DNA from: Undaria pinnatifida
Taxonomy: Eukaryota > Sar > Phaeophyceae > Laminariales > Alariaceae
Direction of reading: 5' to 3'
Length of the DNA stretch: 64,000 nt
Assembly: GCA_012845835.1 (NCBI GenBank)
Contig: JABAKD010000024.1
Coordinates: 62,699-126,698 of the forward strand
This document shows, in pieces, positions 11,101 through 24,303 of the stretch. Within the stretch, counting starts at the first letter, position 1. Every line of letters starts with the position of its first letter. Under the pieces are notes generated by a model. That model worked only from the letters and a program-made list of their open reading frames with translations, ran no database searches and was not told the origin of the DNA. The position numbers were made by a program, and so were the translations under genes.

Positions 11101-12698
11101 TCCCAACAAGATTTGAAGGCTCGCTGCAGTGACTTGCAGGAACCACAGAACGTTGGGTGTTTCCTCCGTGGGAAGACCACTGTTTGGACTACCCTTCAGG
11201 TATGGTGTGCCCACGGGGATACCCTTTTCGTCACCGATAACAATGCAGTAAAACCGCAAGCGGCCGCATAAGGGTCAAGTCGAAAGTGCGGTAGAAACAC
11301 AAATCCAACGGCCGGCGTAGAGGAGAGGAGAACGACGAGGGGAAGAGGTGGAACGGTCCTGAGTTACAGTTGAAGCGCCTCATCGTGGTTGACCGTACAG
11401 CACACATTGCGAATACATGATGAGGCACAACGGCAAGTGCGGCACGAGATCGAGAGCGATGTATACCAGCAACCATAGGGTGACTATCTAGATCGGACTG
11501 TGCCTGGTGATGCCACAGTATCCCGTTCTACACGGCGAGTTGCGTATGAACAATACCGTAGCGCATAAATGTCCATCCTTAAATTAGTTCTTACCGTGGT
11601 GTCCCATTCGTATATCTTCCGCGCGTCTTCCAACTGGTCCTTGCGGCCACGGTTGTCGGCTTTCTCATGCTGCGGAATACAGGTTTCGGTTCCGCGTACA
11701 GCGGCTGCTTGCCGGGGGGGGAATACACAGTTGAATTGCAACGAAGCAAACAATGGTGTGAAATTTAAACACGCGCATGACCATATTTAAAAACAACATT
11801 AAGTTTAAGTACGTCAGCTGTGAGGTCGACCAATTCAAGAGTTAATACCCATCGTTGCAAGCCGCGTGGTACTCCGGTCGCACGTTAGTACAGCATGTAT
11901 CACGTATAATCTAATCGAACGTCGAACAAATAGCAGAGATCTTTCATATTATCGACAACACTAAAGCAACATTCTCCCTTGTGTTTCTCATGGCCGACAA
12001 CAAAAACAAAACAGTAAAACGCCTCGTCTGCGGCAGTAAGCGCGGCCCAAATGCTTGGGCGTGAACGGCTTAAGGGACACCGATCCTGCAAAAAAACTAC
12101 GAGCGCAGGAACTGGAAGATACGAGAGCGTTATCAGTGCACCGACTATCCGGTTGGTATGTGGAGGCACCGGAACGGGTTGTCTATGCACAAGGGGACAC
12201 AAACTACGATACACAGCTTACGGTTAGGGCAGTCGCAGCTTTATTTCAGATTTGGTGCGTGCCCCCGCATCTCGCCTGTAACCCCCCTCCGACCAAAACC
12301 GCCGCCACCAGGATTCTTCCTTCCGAGCGAATTTTCTTCATGTTTGTACGTATCATGTATGCATGGGTACGCTTTATCGTGTGTAGCACGGTGATTATCC
12401 ACCGAAGTCTTCCGGCGGAAGGCTCAACGGAGTTACCGTCGACACGCACGCAGGACGGTACCACTAAGCACGGACGTGGTTACTCACGGTTAAAAATGTC
12501 CAAGATATTCGGGAGTTCAAGTCCGGAAAGGGGAACCACGGCCTTTCCACGGCTCGAGGGTGCCCGCGGCGTCATTGGCGTCTTTGGTGCCGACGGGATA
12601 GCGACGCTCTTTCCGACGTGGGCTGGGGCGATAAAGCCCGAGGCTGCCGAACAGATGGCTATGGCAACCATCATCTTCATGACCTTGGGGCTGCTCAT
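8156..12698 (-). CDS. Plastid-targeted lipoxygenase, 5' part only (seven exons)
   Basis: Lipoxygenases are non-haem iron enzymes that add O2 to polyunsaturated fatty acids; in algae they lead to oxylipins. By eye the exons are 12698-12488, 11704-11595, 11223-11093, 9925-9814, 9521-9413, 9048-8966 and 8227-8156, all with GT/AG introns. The phases at successive junctions (1,0,2,0,1,0) keep one frame open for 276 codons. Exon 1 encodes a bipartite plastid-targeting peptide. Exon 3 has the E-x-P-x-x-x-W motif (TEETPNVLWFLQ). Exon 5 has YEDLHAFPI and then WEDDDTFARLRLQG, the family's W-x-x-D-x-x-F-x-x-x-R-x-x-G block. Exon 6 has VVIKKAS and VLDADP; exon 7 has SLLAAGKLFVVDHELLE, the GRLFxxDY-type block. 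The catalytic part, with the His, Asn and terminal Ile iron ligands, is absent downstream, where a transposon-like remnant lies. The gene is therefore probably truncated and non-functional, unless the remaining exons were too diverged for me to see. Confidence 0.78.
12488..12698 (-). other. Lipoxygenase exon 1: bipartite plastid-targeting presequence
   Basis: The start codon is at 12698 and the exon ends at a CC|GTGAGT donor in phase 1. After a short basic start comes a hydrophobic core (MMVAIAICSAASGF), with the expected cleavage site just before Phe. The Ser-Ala-Ser-Gly-Phe context is the ASAFAP-type motif that directs heterokont proteins through the outer plastid membranes. It is followed by a Pro-, Ser- and Arg-rich transit-like stretch. 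This is one of the best clues to a secondary red plastid in the host. Confidence 0.72.
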
Positions 12699-12724
12699 CT
12701 GCAGATATGACCGATGAGGTTGTC

Positions 12725-13730
12725 ATGTCATGAAGAAGAGGTTCAAACACGTGGGAGGAGGAGCGAGGGAAGCGCAGGCAGGGTTTAGCGTTAGGAGGAG
12801 GTGATGAATACCGAACGTGACATCGTTGGCGTTGTGCACCCCGTTCGAATCGTGTAGCGTGATTATCTTGTACGTATGGCGAGAAGTCGATTGTAGTCTT
12901 TTGGGAGAACAGACCACTAACCATCCATCTATTTTGTTATAGTCTACATATCCAATTAGTATGCACGAACGTTCAGCCCCTTACAACAGCATACGACCCA
13001 ATTTAAAGGGGAATACACCTTACGAGGGGCCGCAGTTATCGGGCATCGACATATTAGGGATTTTGTCTTCCCGACTCCCTTGAAGGGGGCGCTACTTCTT
13101 GTTCCAAACCAGCCAAGGGATGGCTCTTTCTGAAGCAATAGTGCCTTCGGGTTCGAGCTCCAGGCCAGTTACAGGCCTTCAAAAAATACAGTTTTGGGCA
13201 TTCACATTTTCAGACCCTACCCATTGTGAGGAGAGTGCCTGTTTAGCTCGATATCGCGAGGTGGAAGCACGCAAAGGACATTTTCTTACAAAAAAAACAG
13301 GGGGGGGTCGCCGCGATGGGCTGCCGCCCGCCTTCGCTCCGCGCATGCCCGTTGTGTTCGAGGATGCATGATAAGTATAATGAGTACCAGGTATAAGTTG
13401 ACGGGCAAATCAAGGCCGTACTTGCGACAGTACTGCCAAGGGGCACGGTACAAAAAACTTTGTTAATCACATGCAATAAACCACGGCTATACATTGCGTC
13501 ATTCTGCATACCATGAAGAGCAGCAGCAAGCAGCAGCACTGCAGCTGGATCAACAGCAGGATCGCAACACTGAGCAACCGCATCAGAAATACGTCACGGG
13601 CATGCAAATATATACTCGTACACGGTACAGCAGGGTATAGCAGTATACTCTTGACATTTCATGTCTAGATACCCTGTTGTGAACCACACATGGTGCCAAA
13701 CTTAAAGAGGAAAAAAAAAACGGTAGGCAC
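12725..13730. other. No supported gene; region upstream of the lipoxygenase
   Basis: This holds whatever promoter the lipoxygenase had. I see no convincing TATA box or other motif. A run of G at 13299-13305 and A runs near 13710 and 13728 are the only obvious low-complexity spots. Confidence 0.4.
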
Positions 13731-13734
13731 AAAA

Positions 13735-13812
13735 AAACGGAAGCGCTCGGGCGGGAATCAGCCCCCCGACGGCATACTCCAAGAGGATGCAAGCTAATTT
13801 CTAATCACACGT
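13735..13812 (-). repeat. tRNA-like repeat fragment, left copy
   Basis: Read on the minus strand, the segment ends in a CAGC-type A-box remnant and a degenerate T-arm/B-box (CTGATTCCCGCCC). It shares order and wording (TTTCTAATCA; CGGCATACT / CCGCATACT) with the segment at 15362-15450. The two copies bracket the GTACCGGTAC minisatellite block in the same orientation. A decayed tRNA-derived SINE is the likely source. Confidence 0.45.
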
Positions 13813-13844
13813 TATTTCCAGGGCATGTTCGGTACGGTACCGGT

Positions 13845-14125
13845 ATTCTCGGTACTGGTATGGATGGCGTACTGAACTTACCGACGTGTCCGGTACCGGT
13901 ATTGACGCCGCACCGCAGTTATCGAAGGGTCCGGTACCGGTATTGGAGGTGTACAGAACTTACCGAAGTGTCCGGCACCGGTACGAAAGTATGTACTGGT
14001 ACCGCTGGTACCGGTATTGATGTCGTGCGGAACTTACCGAAATGTCCTGTACCGGTATTGACGTCGTACCGAACTTACCGGAGCGTCCGGTACCGGTACG
14101 ACAGTCTGTACAGGTACCGGTACCG
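13845..14125. repeat. Minisatellite, about 42-bp unit with GTACCGGTAC core (left block)
   Basis: Repeated units contain GTCCGGTACCGGTATTG followed by CGTACCGAACTTACCGA-type sequence, roughly 42 bp apart. The core is palindromic, so both strands read alike and produce artificial Tyr/Arg-rich frames. A second block of the same unit occupies 14870-15320. Confidence 0.85.
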
Positions 14126-14427
14126 GTGCCGGCACACACGTGAATACATATACCGGCAGTACCGGCCATAAATACCGCGGCGAGGTACCGACCCACATTT
14201 GGCCTTAAGTACATGAACTGGACATAAACTGACGGCACATGTACAGAGAAAATCCGGCACTGGCCGGGGGTACCCGATGAGGTACAAAGTTGAAGTGAAT
14301 TGTAACTGTTTTTTTTATATATATATTTCTCGTATTTGGTCTTCGTCTTGATATATATCCTATTCAAAAGGTAATGTACACCCTTTGGATTATCAGCCGG
14401 GCGCCGTCTTCACGTCGGTCGTTTTGA

Positions 14428-14728
14428 TCAACACGCAAATCGAATAGGTAAACGAGGTTTCACGCGTCCTATCTTCCGAAAACCGGCCGGCACCGTGAAA
14501 CCATCGACGGCTTTCACCGTCTCCGCCGGCAAGTCCTGCATGTCTCCTGTCAGCGAGTTGTACACAGGGGCAGGCCAAATCACCGGCACGGCTTTCTTTC
14601 CGGCGTCCACGTTGATAACTTCTGCCGCCGGCGCTGGTGTGTGTGGGACCTGGCGAATATGACCCGCCACCGAAACCGGTGGCATCACTGTTGGAGGCCA
14701 TCTCATTGTAAAAGTTCGAGCTGTTGTT
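14428..14728 (-). CDS. Possible coding fragment of unknown function
   Basis: Between the two minisatellite blocks lies a GC-balanced minus-strand frame of about 92 codons. Its composition looks protein-like (PAPAAEVINVDAGKKAVPVI; AETVKAVDGFTVPAGFRK). No start context, splice site or family is clear. It may be a terminal exon of a broken gene or a piece of an element carried between the repeats. Confidence 0.22.
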
Positions 14729-14869
14729 CATGCGTGCTTAGAGTTTCTGTATACCAAGCGTTCTGGACGATGCTTGGGGACCGGGGTGTGTATGGCTTGG
14801 AGTGCTGCCTGGACGCAAAAATAAAAGGGATGACGTCACAATGTGGTGGAATCGGTTTGATATCGCGCC

Positions 14870-15320
14870 AAACGTACCGTAGAGTCCGGTACCGGGTTGA
14901 TGTTGTGCCAATCTTGCCGAAGTATCCGGTACCGGTATCGATGTTGTACCGATACCGGTACCAACTGCGGTACGTACGTGCATACCGGTACTGGCTGCGG
15001 TACATACGTGCATGCCGGTACCGCCGGTACCGGTATTGATGTCGTACCGAACTTACTAAAGTGTCCGGTACCGGTATTGAGGTCGTACCGAGCTTACCGA
15101 AGTGTCCGGTACCGGTACGAAAGTCTGTACCGGCACCGCCAGTATCGGTATTGATGTCGTACCGAGCTAACCGAAGTTTCCGGTACCGGTACTGATGTCG
15201 CACCGAACTTACCGGAGTTACCGGTACTGGTATTGATGCTGTTTCGAACTCACAGAAGTGTCCGGTACGGGTAATACCGGCGGTGAATATCGGCGGTACG
15301 CCTCGGTACGTACCATACCG
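14870..15320. repeat. Minisatellite, about 42-bp unit with GTACCGGTAC core (right block)
   Basis: Same unit as at 13845-14125, with many copies of TCCGGTACCGGTATTGA and CGTACCGAGCTTACCGA variants in direct orientation. The units decay towards 15320. The palindromic core could form cruciforms. Confidence 0.85.
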
Positions 15321-15361
15321 AACACACCTTTGAGTTATTTTTCACATGGTAACAAGTAAAA

Positions 15362-15450
15362 AAAGGGACGCACTCTGGTGGGCGTTGAACCCCAGACCGC
15401 ATACTTGTTACTCAAAAGGGGGCAGAGCTACTTTCTAATCATACTATATG
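15362..15450 (-). repeat. tRNA-like repeat fragment, right copy
   Basis: On the minus strand it carries a good B-box/T-arm (GGGGTTCAACGCCCACC), preceded by TAGCTCTGCCCCC as a possible A-box region. It is the partner of the more decayed copy at 13735-13812. The acceptor stem does not close well, so this is a repeat and not a functional tRNA gene. Confidence 0.5.
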
Positions 15451-18400
15451 ATGAACAGTACGCTGATTTTCATGACCACTAAAACGAATGCAAGCAAGTT
15501 TCCAGGACGCATGATACCTGGTACCAGGTATGTAATAGCAGTGTAGGATTACAGGTTGGCAATGATTATCGAACGTAAAATGTGAACAAGGCCGAAATAC
15601 CTTAAATGCGCCTTGGGCCCACACGGAAATATTATTCTTCGCAAATGGCTGATCCTACGATAGCCCCCCTCCAAAAAAACCCGGCGATTTATTTAACGAA
15701 CGTTTCATGGCTACTCGAGCAACGATGCTTCAAAAAAAAGTATCCATGTACTTTCTGGTTTGCAAAAGACGATCGAAAGATGACACCGGGGTGGCAAGGG
15801 GCACCGTATCTCAGAAGATTTGGCCGGGAGATGGTTCAAAACTGGTGATTTCGTTAAGGAAATGATGGGGAGCTATCGTGAAACGTCTGGAATGCCTACA
15901 AGATCTATGCCCTATCCCCTCTGCCATCCCCTGTTCGTGGCGCTCCCAGATTACGAAGCGTAATTCATGAATTTAGTGGAAGGATTGGCGGCAAATATTA
16001 GGGCACCAAACACCCCTCAAGGCTCTCGTTTTTGGGAAATGCAGATAAGGTGTAGCATGTACTTCTTTTAATATTAGTCGGGAATCTTGATTTTTCATGT
16101 CAGAATGTGCAACAAAAAAACAGTGATCATGGCATTTTTCTAGACTTTGTCAAAACGATTCATACTCACGATTTCTGACGAATGAATGTCGCACCTCTTC
16201 GAAACACAAAATCATATCCGACCGAGAGACACAAAAAACACTCTGCACCTCATCGCCACCGAGAGAGGATATCCAACGCCGGTGAGGACACATATGGGGC
16301 ATGCCAGACCCTGCCAAGCATGCCAATTGCGAGGAAAGACGAGGAATTGCGGACGATGAGCGACTGTCCACAGGAAACGCCGAAACCTCCGTGGCGTTTC
16401 GATTGTAAACGTCACGAAACGTGACATATCATCTGTTATGGTTAGGAATGAATTGTCAGGGTTTGTGATATTTTGTCACACCCAAAGGCCACGATTCCTG
16501 ACATTTTTTTCGTTCGTTTGGAACGGCCATATTCAGTACAATACCAGTATGGACGTGAACGGCATACGTACACTGACTCTCGACTGCGTATTCTGGTCAC
16601 GTGGCGTACGCTCGACTTGCTTGACCTCTGATCTACGCGTGCGCCAGTTAGGGTAGTCTTTTTTTTCCTAGAAGAGTTCTTGCTATCCATAAGGTGATTG
16701 GATCCTGTCCTGTTCTGTGAGCACTTACCACGTTTGAGTATGCGAGGTTTTGAGACAACAACAACTAACTGTAAACAATGACCGAATATTTGCCGATGGG
16801 TGACGTCGCTGATTGGTTATGTTCTTTATCATCTCCACGTTACGAGCGGTCCACCTGGTCCTAAAGCTCTATGAAAATCCATCTCACGCAATAACCTATA
16901 CACGGAGGCAGGTGACGGTCCCAGCACCTGACCCTCACCACGCTAAAAACAATCAGACAGAAACTTGAGCTACATTAAACAGATTAAATGTTCACCCAAA
17001 CCACGCCCCTTTTCTGTATTTTCATTCGTATTTCGCGCGCCTCGGGCACAAAATGTACTATTATATATACCACTGCCAAATGGTCCAATAGTCCAAAAAG
17101 TTGGAATTTACCTCTAAGAAACATTGCGAACAAACCTAGCAAGAAGCTGTAAAGGCAAAAAAGAGTAATAAACTCGTTCAAGTCAGGCCGTGCTGAAGCT
17201 CGTAATGACTATTGCATTGTTGTTGTTTTCAGAACATCGAAAAAAACGGCATCAACATCTCGTCTCAAGAAATGTAGCGACGACTACAACATTATAATAA
17301 CATCAGCAGTACTATTAATAGAGTAGGTAGCCAACGAGACAAACGTTACGGATGTATCAAGTGACTACAACCGGAGGGATCTAAATCTCCCGGGGACTGA
17401 AGGGTTCAAACACGTGCCAATGGCGTAGGCAGCTGGCCGCTATCGACACTTACATACATACTATAAATAATGTATGTATATATGATGATTCGTTTGTCAG
17501 GGATTTGGTCAGGACGATTTTTCGTCTCGGCCTCAGTATGGGATTCTCGCAACTCGAATTGAAAGCCAAATCGCTCCGTTCGAGCGCCGTCTTTGAGGGG
17601 GGGCTCCAATGCCCCTCGCCGTGCCCTATTCGTTCCGCACCTCGACGCGAACGCGGATGGATGCTGAGCGAGACAAGCGAAAAGCGCGCAAATACACTAT
17701 TTTGAACGGTCCTCTCCGTTTATTATTCAGATGTTGGTGTACATGTGCGCATGGAGAGGTTTATAAATAAAACTCGGCAAGACATTATTTCTAAATTAGC
17801 GTCATATTTTGTATCAAAACAAACAAATTTTTCTGTAAAAAAATCCCCATGGTACCGCGGCAGGTACGATATCATGGTAGTACGTCGTAGTGCATTTCAT
17901 TAATGAATTTTGGTAGGTGCGTGCGTACATGGATAGACATGTCAAGCGCACGCATGACTAAAACGAGGAGGTAGTGATTACGATTACTGCGCCAGAAACG
18001 CCACACAGCAGCATTACAAGTTCTGCGTCCCCGACCTCGAGGGTGTGATAATTCGGGCACGTCCACATAGGTTTTACTCGTGCAAGTAATATAGATACGA
18101 GTAAGAGCACACATCAACTGATGCGCCCCATCTATCACACACACGCTTTTTGTCTGACTTCTAGCACGGGGGAGAAATGTACCAGAGAGGGAATATCTTT
18201 TCGACATAGAAAACAAGGGGAAAATCGTTCCTGTTGTTAAGCTGCGCTTCGCGAAGGTCGTATATGGGCAGTATCTACGGAAGAAATCAGTGGCATGCAT
18301 TCGTCCCGGTATTGCATCGTTTGGTAGTTTTTTCCCCGAGAATACTCTATGGAGAAGTATAGTAGACGATGTGGCAGGCGTGCTTTGTCGTTGAACTGTG

Positions 18401-18555
18401 GTGCCTCTGCCTCCGTATCTGTTTTGGTCGTTTGCCCCGGTGCTCTGAAAAAAGAACGGTCGCGTTGGTACGTAAATGACAAATAACTTTTTTTTGCTTC
18501 CTACTTGACCAGCTTCTTGCTGCTGATTGGTGATTGATAATCTCTAGTGAGTTAT
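15451..18555. other. No supported gene
   Basis: AT-leaning sequence with frames under about 140 codons on both strands. None has a recognisable motif or consistent splice pattern. No clear repeat family is seen apart from isolated A and T runs. Confidence 0.4.
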
Positions 18556-18650
18556 ATAGAGCCGGTCGCCCCGGTGGTCTATATAATTGTCACCTTCGAA
18601 TACTACTAGCGTTGGTCCTTGAGTTTGATTCCCAACCGTTGTGATATATT
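18556..18650 (+). repeat. SINE-A, 5' tRNA-like head only
   Basis: Begins with GCCGGTCGCCCCGGTGGTCT, the same head found at 32147-32478 (minus) and 57925-58225 (plus). A B-box-like GAGTTTGATTCCC follows about 50 bases later. The body of the repeat is missing or too diverged to recognise. Confidence 0.55.
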
Positions 18651-19635
18651 TTTTTATTTGCAGAAGTGCAAAAAAAAAGAATCAACTAACAGCTACGAAC
18701 GCCTAGCAGCGTGGGTAAGTGCCATTCGACCTGAATCGACGACGGATACAAATGGAGTCATGTACCATAGTGGGGAGGGGCAGGAGGGCCCGCCATGTTA
18801 CCCCTGATCTGAGACATACTTCTACTAGGAGGGAGGGCGAGAGCAGTTCAAAAGGATAATAGATGGGATACGGAAAAAAACTGATACAATACGAGAACAC
18901 ATTTTAAGACAAAGCTGCACCAAAAAGTAATTCAGCAGCAGTTCACAGTCAGTGGGGGTATTCCAATGCAATGCCTCCCTGTGACAATCCGAAGCAGGCG
19001 TTCATTGCGGTGTTGCATGGCGAATGTTTGCCATACCCGAGTAGTATGCAAGAAAACTCGCGAAAATACATTAGCGAGCTTGAGCATTTTCTTTCGGTGT
19101 CGCATAAGCGACAAAGAGGTGATTATAGGATTCCATGACTATTCGACCATTATTACGCGGGTCAAATGTGGTTTGTTTTGGCCTCATTTCATGTTTTTTT
19201 TCACCTTTACTATGCTCGTGTTGTGCCAGTGTCAGTTATATTTATTATGTCATCTTTCCTCGAACACCCCGGTTTTTTGTGTTTGGAATTGTGTTTGGCA
19301 TTGAGTTTGGAAATGTGTCCATACCCGGGGGTCCCTCAATCCTGGACACAAATCGCTCCAATTCTTTCCTTTATATTTCGCGTTCGATGCTTGCTGTCGA
19401 AGTATTTCTCACCCTCATTTGAGCGTGCTTGCTCGGCACGCCAACCTGAGATGGGCTCAAACGCGCTAATTTGTGCGACCTATCACGCAAAATTGCTGGC
19501 CGAATAGCGCTCGCATTGCAAATGTTGGCCGTATACGGAAGTATGCGAGAAAACCGAGGTCGGTCGAAATGATTGTGAGCTTATTGAGCCGAAGCCTACC
19601 AGCAAATGACGAACAAGCCAGTGGCATCGAGGTTG
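18651..19635. other. No supported gene
   Basis: Short plus-strand frames around 18966-19507 are Phe/Cys-rich translations of T-rich DNA with no motif. Nothing else is supported. Confidence 0.4.
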
Positions 19636-20120
19636 ACACGCCGTGCGGGGAGGTATCGACCCGGGAGATCATCGTTGTAGTTCCCGCGTATTTAGAGATG
19701 TAAAGATTCGGAGAATTTCTGAACCAGGGATAGGGACCTATCTACCCCGTGTGCGACGGAACAAACAACTGCCCCCCATTTTGGTTGATAGCCTCTATCA
19801 TCCTCCTAGGGTGGGGCGGCGCTGTGGAACTCGAACCAATCTGCGATTTTAGCCACCGGAGTTAGGGCTTCCACCACTGTTAGGGGCGGTGACGACCGGA
19901 AAGATATCAGTTTTATTCCTCGGTTCGTCCGACGTCTTTATTTTATTATGACCTGTGGATCAGGGATGGTGCCCTGTCGTCCCCGGGTGGAACTGGCTCT
20001 TTAATATTCGACACCCGACCAATCAGAGATCGGCCGGTCGATGGGGTTGGGGATTTGTACACTGTGCGGGGAGATATCAACCTTGATGACATCCATCCGT
20101 GTTTGTTCCCGGTTTGTCGG
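19636..20120. repeat. Two diverged direct copies with a tRNA-like segment between
   Basis: The phrase GTGCGGGGAGGTATCGACC at about 19644 recurs as GTGCGGGGAGATATCAACC at about 20067, each followed by GAT, ATC and CCCG landmarks. Between them, at 19810-19860, the minus strand reads GATTGGTTCGAGTTCCAC, a B-box/T-arm. This fits a tandemly repeated element of about 420 bp with a tRNA-like part. Confidence 0.4.
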
Positions 20121-20315
20121 AGTTTTTTTGTATATGTGGATTGATTCTGATCCTGAGATAAGACCCTATAGTAGACGTATTTAAGCCTGACGATATGCCT
20201 ATATTTTTGGCTCTAAACCAAATTAAGCCCTATCGTGTTTTAAATGTAAAAAAAATAGGTCTATTTTATCGACCTAACGACCACGGCAGACCACGGTGAG
20301 ATGTGGATTTTCCCA

Positions 20316-20355
20316 AAATATGCACTTGGGCACATTTTGGCCCAAGTGCATATTT
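20316..20355. other. Perfect hairpin, 16-bp stem and 8-base loop
   Basis: AAATATGCACTTGGGC is followed after ACATTTTG by its exact reverse complement. No gene is adjacent, so a terminator role is not supported. It could be the centre of a small inverted-repeat element. Confidence 0.8.
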
Positions 20356-21690
<1,335 letters not shown>

Positions 21691-21710
21691 TGTGTGTGTG
21701 TTTTTTTGCT

Positions 21711-22740
21711 TTTATTTTGTCTATAACTCGAGCCTGAAATTTTCAACCGCCAAGTTCCTACTTCAGTGCTACCGTGTGCTACTAATAGTACTCTATATAC
21801 CAGATAGCAACAAGTAGCAGCGTTATTTTTTGAATTGCATTCGAAGAGCTGAATGACGAAGGCAGCGACACCCTCGTGATTCACGCCTAGAATACCGCCA
21901 GCAAGTAAGTATCTCCACGATCAGACTATACACAGACAGTCGGTCTGCGAGCCTCGGATCTAGATACTATCATGTATGGTTTAGCAGAAGCTGGCTCAGT
22001 GCGCGCCTCTCAGTGGCTACAGAGAGAACACGAAGCATACATGGCCACCCTCTTGCTGGCCCTGGGTGCTTGGTTGAGTCAAGCCATCAAGTGACGCACT
22101 CGAAACGTCTCTTCGTGGCCAGACTAGAGGGTCAGTCTACGTGGGCTCAGATTTATCCTCTCGAAATATTATGATGAAGTTCGGAATCGGATGCATGCAA
22201 GAAACGGCAGAAGTAGTCCATTGTTAGTCTATATCGATCTCCTGCAGTGCTTTACCTTCCACACGCGTACACTATGTGTTGCGTATAGTATCGTTTTTTA
22301 TTCCTTATCGGATATTGAATCGAACAAGTCGAAGTGCGCCCTACCGGGAGCATGGGTGCCGGCGAATGCCGGAGCCCTTGTACAACATATATATATATAT
22401 ATATATATCTATATGCATAATTGTGTTGTTTCTTTTTCTTCGGGAACATCTCTTCGTGCTCGCACCTTTGTCCGAAACGTCGGGTGGGGTGGGCACAATT
22501 CGACCGTCGGGATCACGTTGCCAGAGGTTTGGGCGCGATCCGTGCAGTGTTTCGTGCGTAGCAAGTCCTCTAAAGTTTTTTGGCCTTGGGCACTTACAAG
22601 GCATTTCCCCGGGTTTCCGCAACATCCCCGGGGATTGGGTTTCTGCATCCCCTATCCCCGCGTACGTACGTAATATTTGGATGCACACCGGACTTTTCTG
22701 CTCTTAGAGGGTACACGTTTCATTCCCTCTTTTTGCACAC
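21711..22740. other. No supported gene; short (AT)n at 22386-22408
   Basis: Includes a small TA microsatellite and mixed sequence with short frames. No protein, RNA or splice pattern is convincing. Confidence 0.4.
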
Positions 22741-23756
22741 AGGACCACGCTACGATCCTGCCGCCCAGCAGCAGTCAAGCCCCCTGGCAGCAGCAGCGTG
22801 CAACTCTATGCGCTTGTGGCTGCTGTTGTTGTAGTAGCTAATTCTTTGATCGGAGCGTGGCATTTGTCACCTCACCATACCCCATATTTCTGTGTGCTGC
22901 CGTTTCGGGCGCATCTCCATTGCATGTCCACAGATCGCGCCAATTTAGACGACAACATAAGAAACGTTCTGATACTAATTTATATAATAACCCGTTCTTA
23001 CATTTACGTCCAAGAAGGCAGTGTTTTTCGTACTACGTACCAGAGGGGTACTATTTTGTGTCGGAGATTTTTCTCACGCCCAGATGACAGGTACCAAACA
23101 TGAGGACGGCACAACGCTACGTGTACAACCCTACCGCACAGCAGCAGTAGTGGGATACATCATTCATATTCGCGTGGCGAGTCCTAGCTATGCTGAAGCG
23201 AGTTGTTTTCGTCTCCACGAGGGGACATCGATGCAGCCTAATTTTTATCGACTCTAAAAAGCAAACAGCAGTGGATATAGGCGCTGATGGCACCACGCTA
23301 CGATCCTGCCGCCCAGCAGCGGTCCAGCCCCCTAGCATTAGCAACCTGCAACTCTTTGCGTGTGTGGCTGCTGTTGTAGAAGCTGATTGTTTGATCGGAG
23401 CGTGCCATTTGTCACCCCACCATACCCCAAATTTCCTCTGTGCTGCCGATTCGGGCGCATCTCCATTGCATGTCCATAGGTCGCGTAGATTTGATCGATA
23501 ATATAGGAACCTTATGAATGGTTATTTATATACAAACCCATCTCTACACTTACGTACATTACAAAGGGGTCATGCTATGCGTCGTAGATTTAGCTCACAC
23601 CACAGATGACAGGGACCAGACAACATGACGACAGCACAACGCTACGTGCACAACTTTGCCGCGCAGCAGCAGCAGTAGGATACATCATGTACGTGCGCGT
23701 GGCGAGTCCTCGCAATGCTGAGGCGATTCGCTTTCGTCTCCAAGAGGGGACTATTT
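22741..23756 (+). repeat. Diverged tandem duplication, about 545 bp per copy
   Basis: The first copy (from 22741) and the second (from 23287) share ordered landmarks. These are CCACGCTACGATCCTGCCGC, GTGGCTGCTGTTG, TTTGATCGGAGCGTG, GGGCGCATCTCCATTGCATG, ACAGCACAACGCTACGTG (or GGCACAACG) and GTGGCGAGTCCT. The copies differ by many substitutions and small indels. Reading frames are not conserved, so this looks non-coding. Confidence 0.75.
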
Positions 23757-23905
23757 TGGATCGGACGACGATCAAAACAATCCGGCGCCCGGGAATCTGC
23801 CAACATTGGCAGGAAGGAGAAGCCTGCCAACACCAAAAACGCCTGTCTACCTACTCTACAGAACCAGATTTCAATTTGAAAAGACCACGAAGTACACCTG
23901 CCCGC
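23757..23905 (+). repeat. Dispersed repeat with internal hairpin (inverted copy at 31344-31460)
   Basis: The segment runs from ATCCGGCGCCCGGGAATCTG to AATTTGAAAAGACCACGAAG and recurs in reverse at 31344-31460. Inside is a hairpin: TTGGCAGG, nine bases, CCTGCCAA. It follows directly on the tandem duplication. Confidence 0.7.
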
Positions 23906-24303
23906 ACACTCTGCCCGCAGAGCTAACACACGTAGCAGCACGTAGCAGCACGTAGCGGCGGACCCGCAGTGGTTAACCCCAAGGCATCTACGGTGCTGAG
24001 AACCGCCAGCAGCATGGAGGCTGCTGCAAGTGCTGCTGCCAGTCTTGCGAGCTCGGCTTTTCCTTGCCGCCTTGCGAGTCGGACGAAAGTGATGCATCGG
24101 TTTCCTCCTCGCTAGGCACGGCGTGGAGTGCAGTCTCGGATGAAAGACATGCACCCACGACCTCGCTAGACTTGACGTGGATTAACGAGGAGCCTATGGT
24201 GGTAGATGACCAGGCAGCTCCTTACAACGACATCTCAGCAGCAAGACGCAGATTCCCCGGCGCCGCTTATCAGAGGGCCGGCGGCACGATACTCTTGAAG
24301 TAG

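Noticed and set aside
15362-15450. Functional tRNA gene
   Set aside because: A B-box is present, but the acceptor stem does not close and a diverged sister copy exists at 13735; it is a tRNA-derived repeat.
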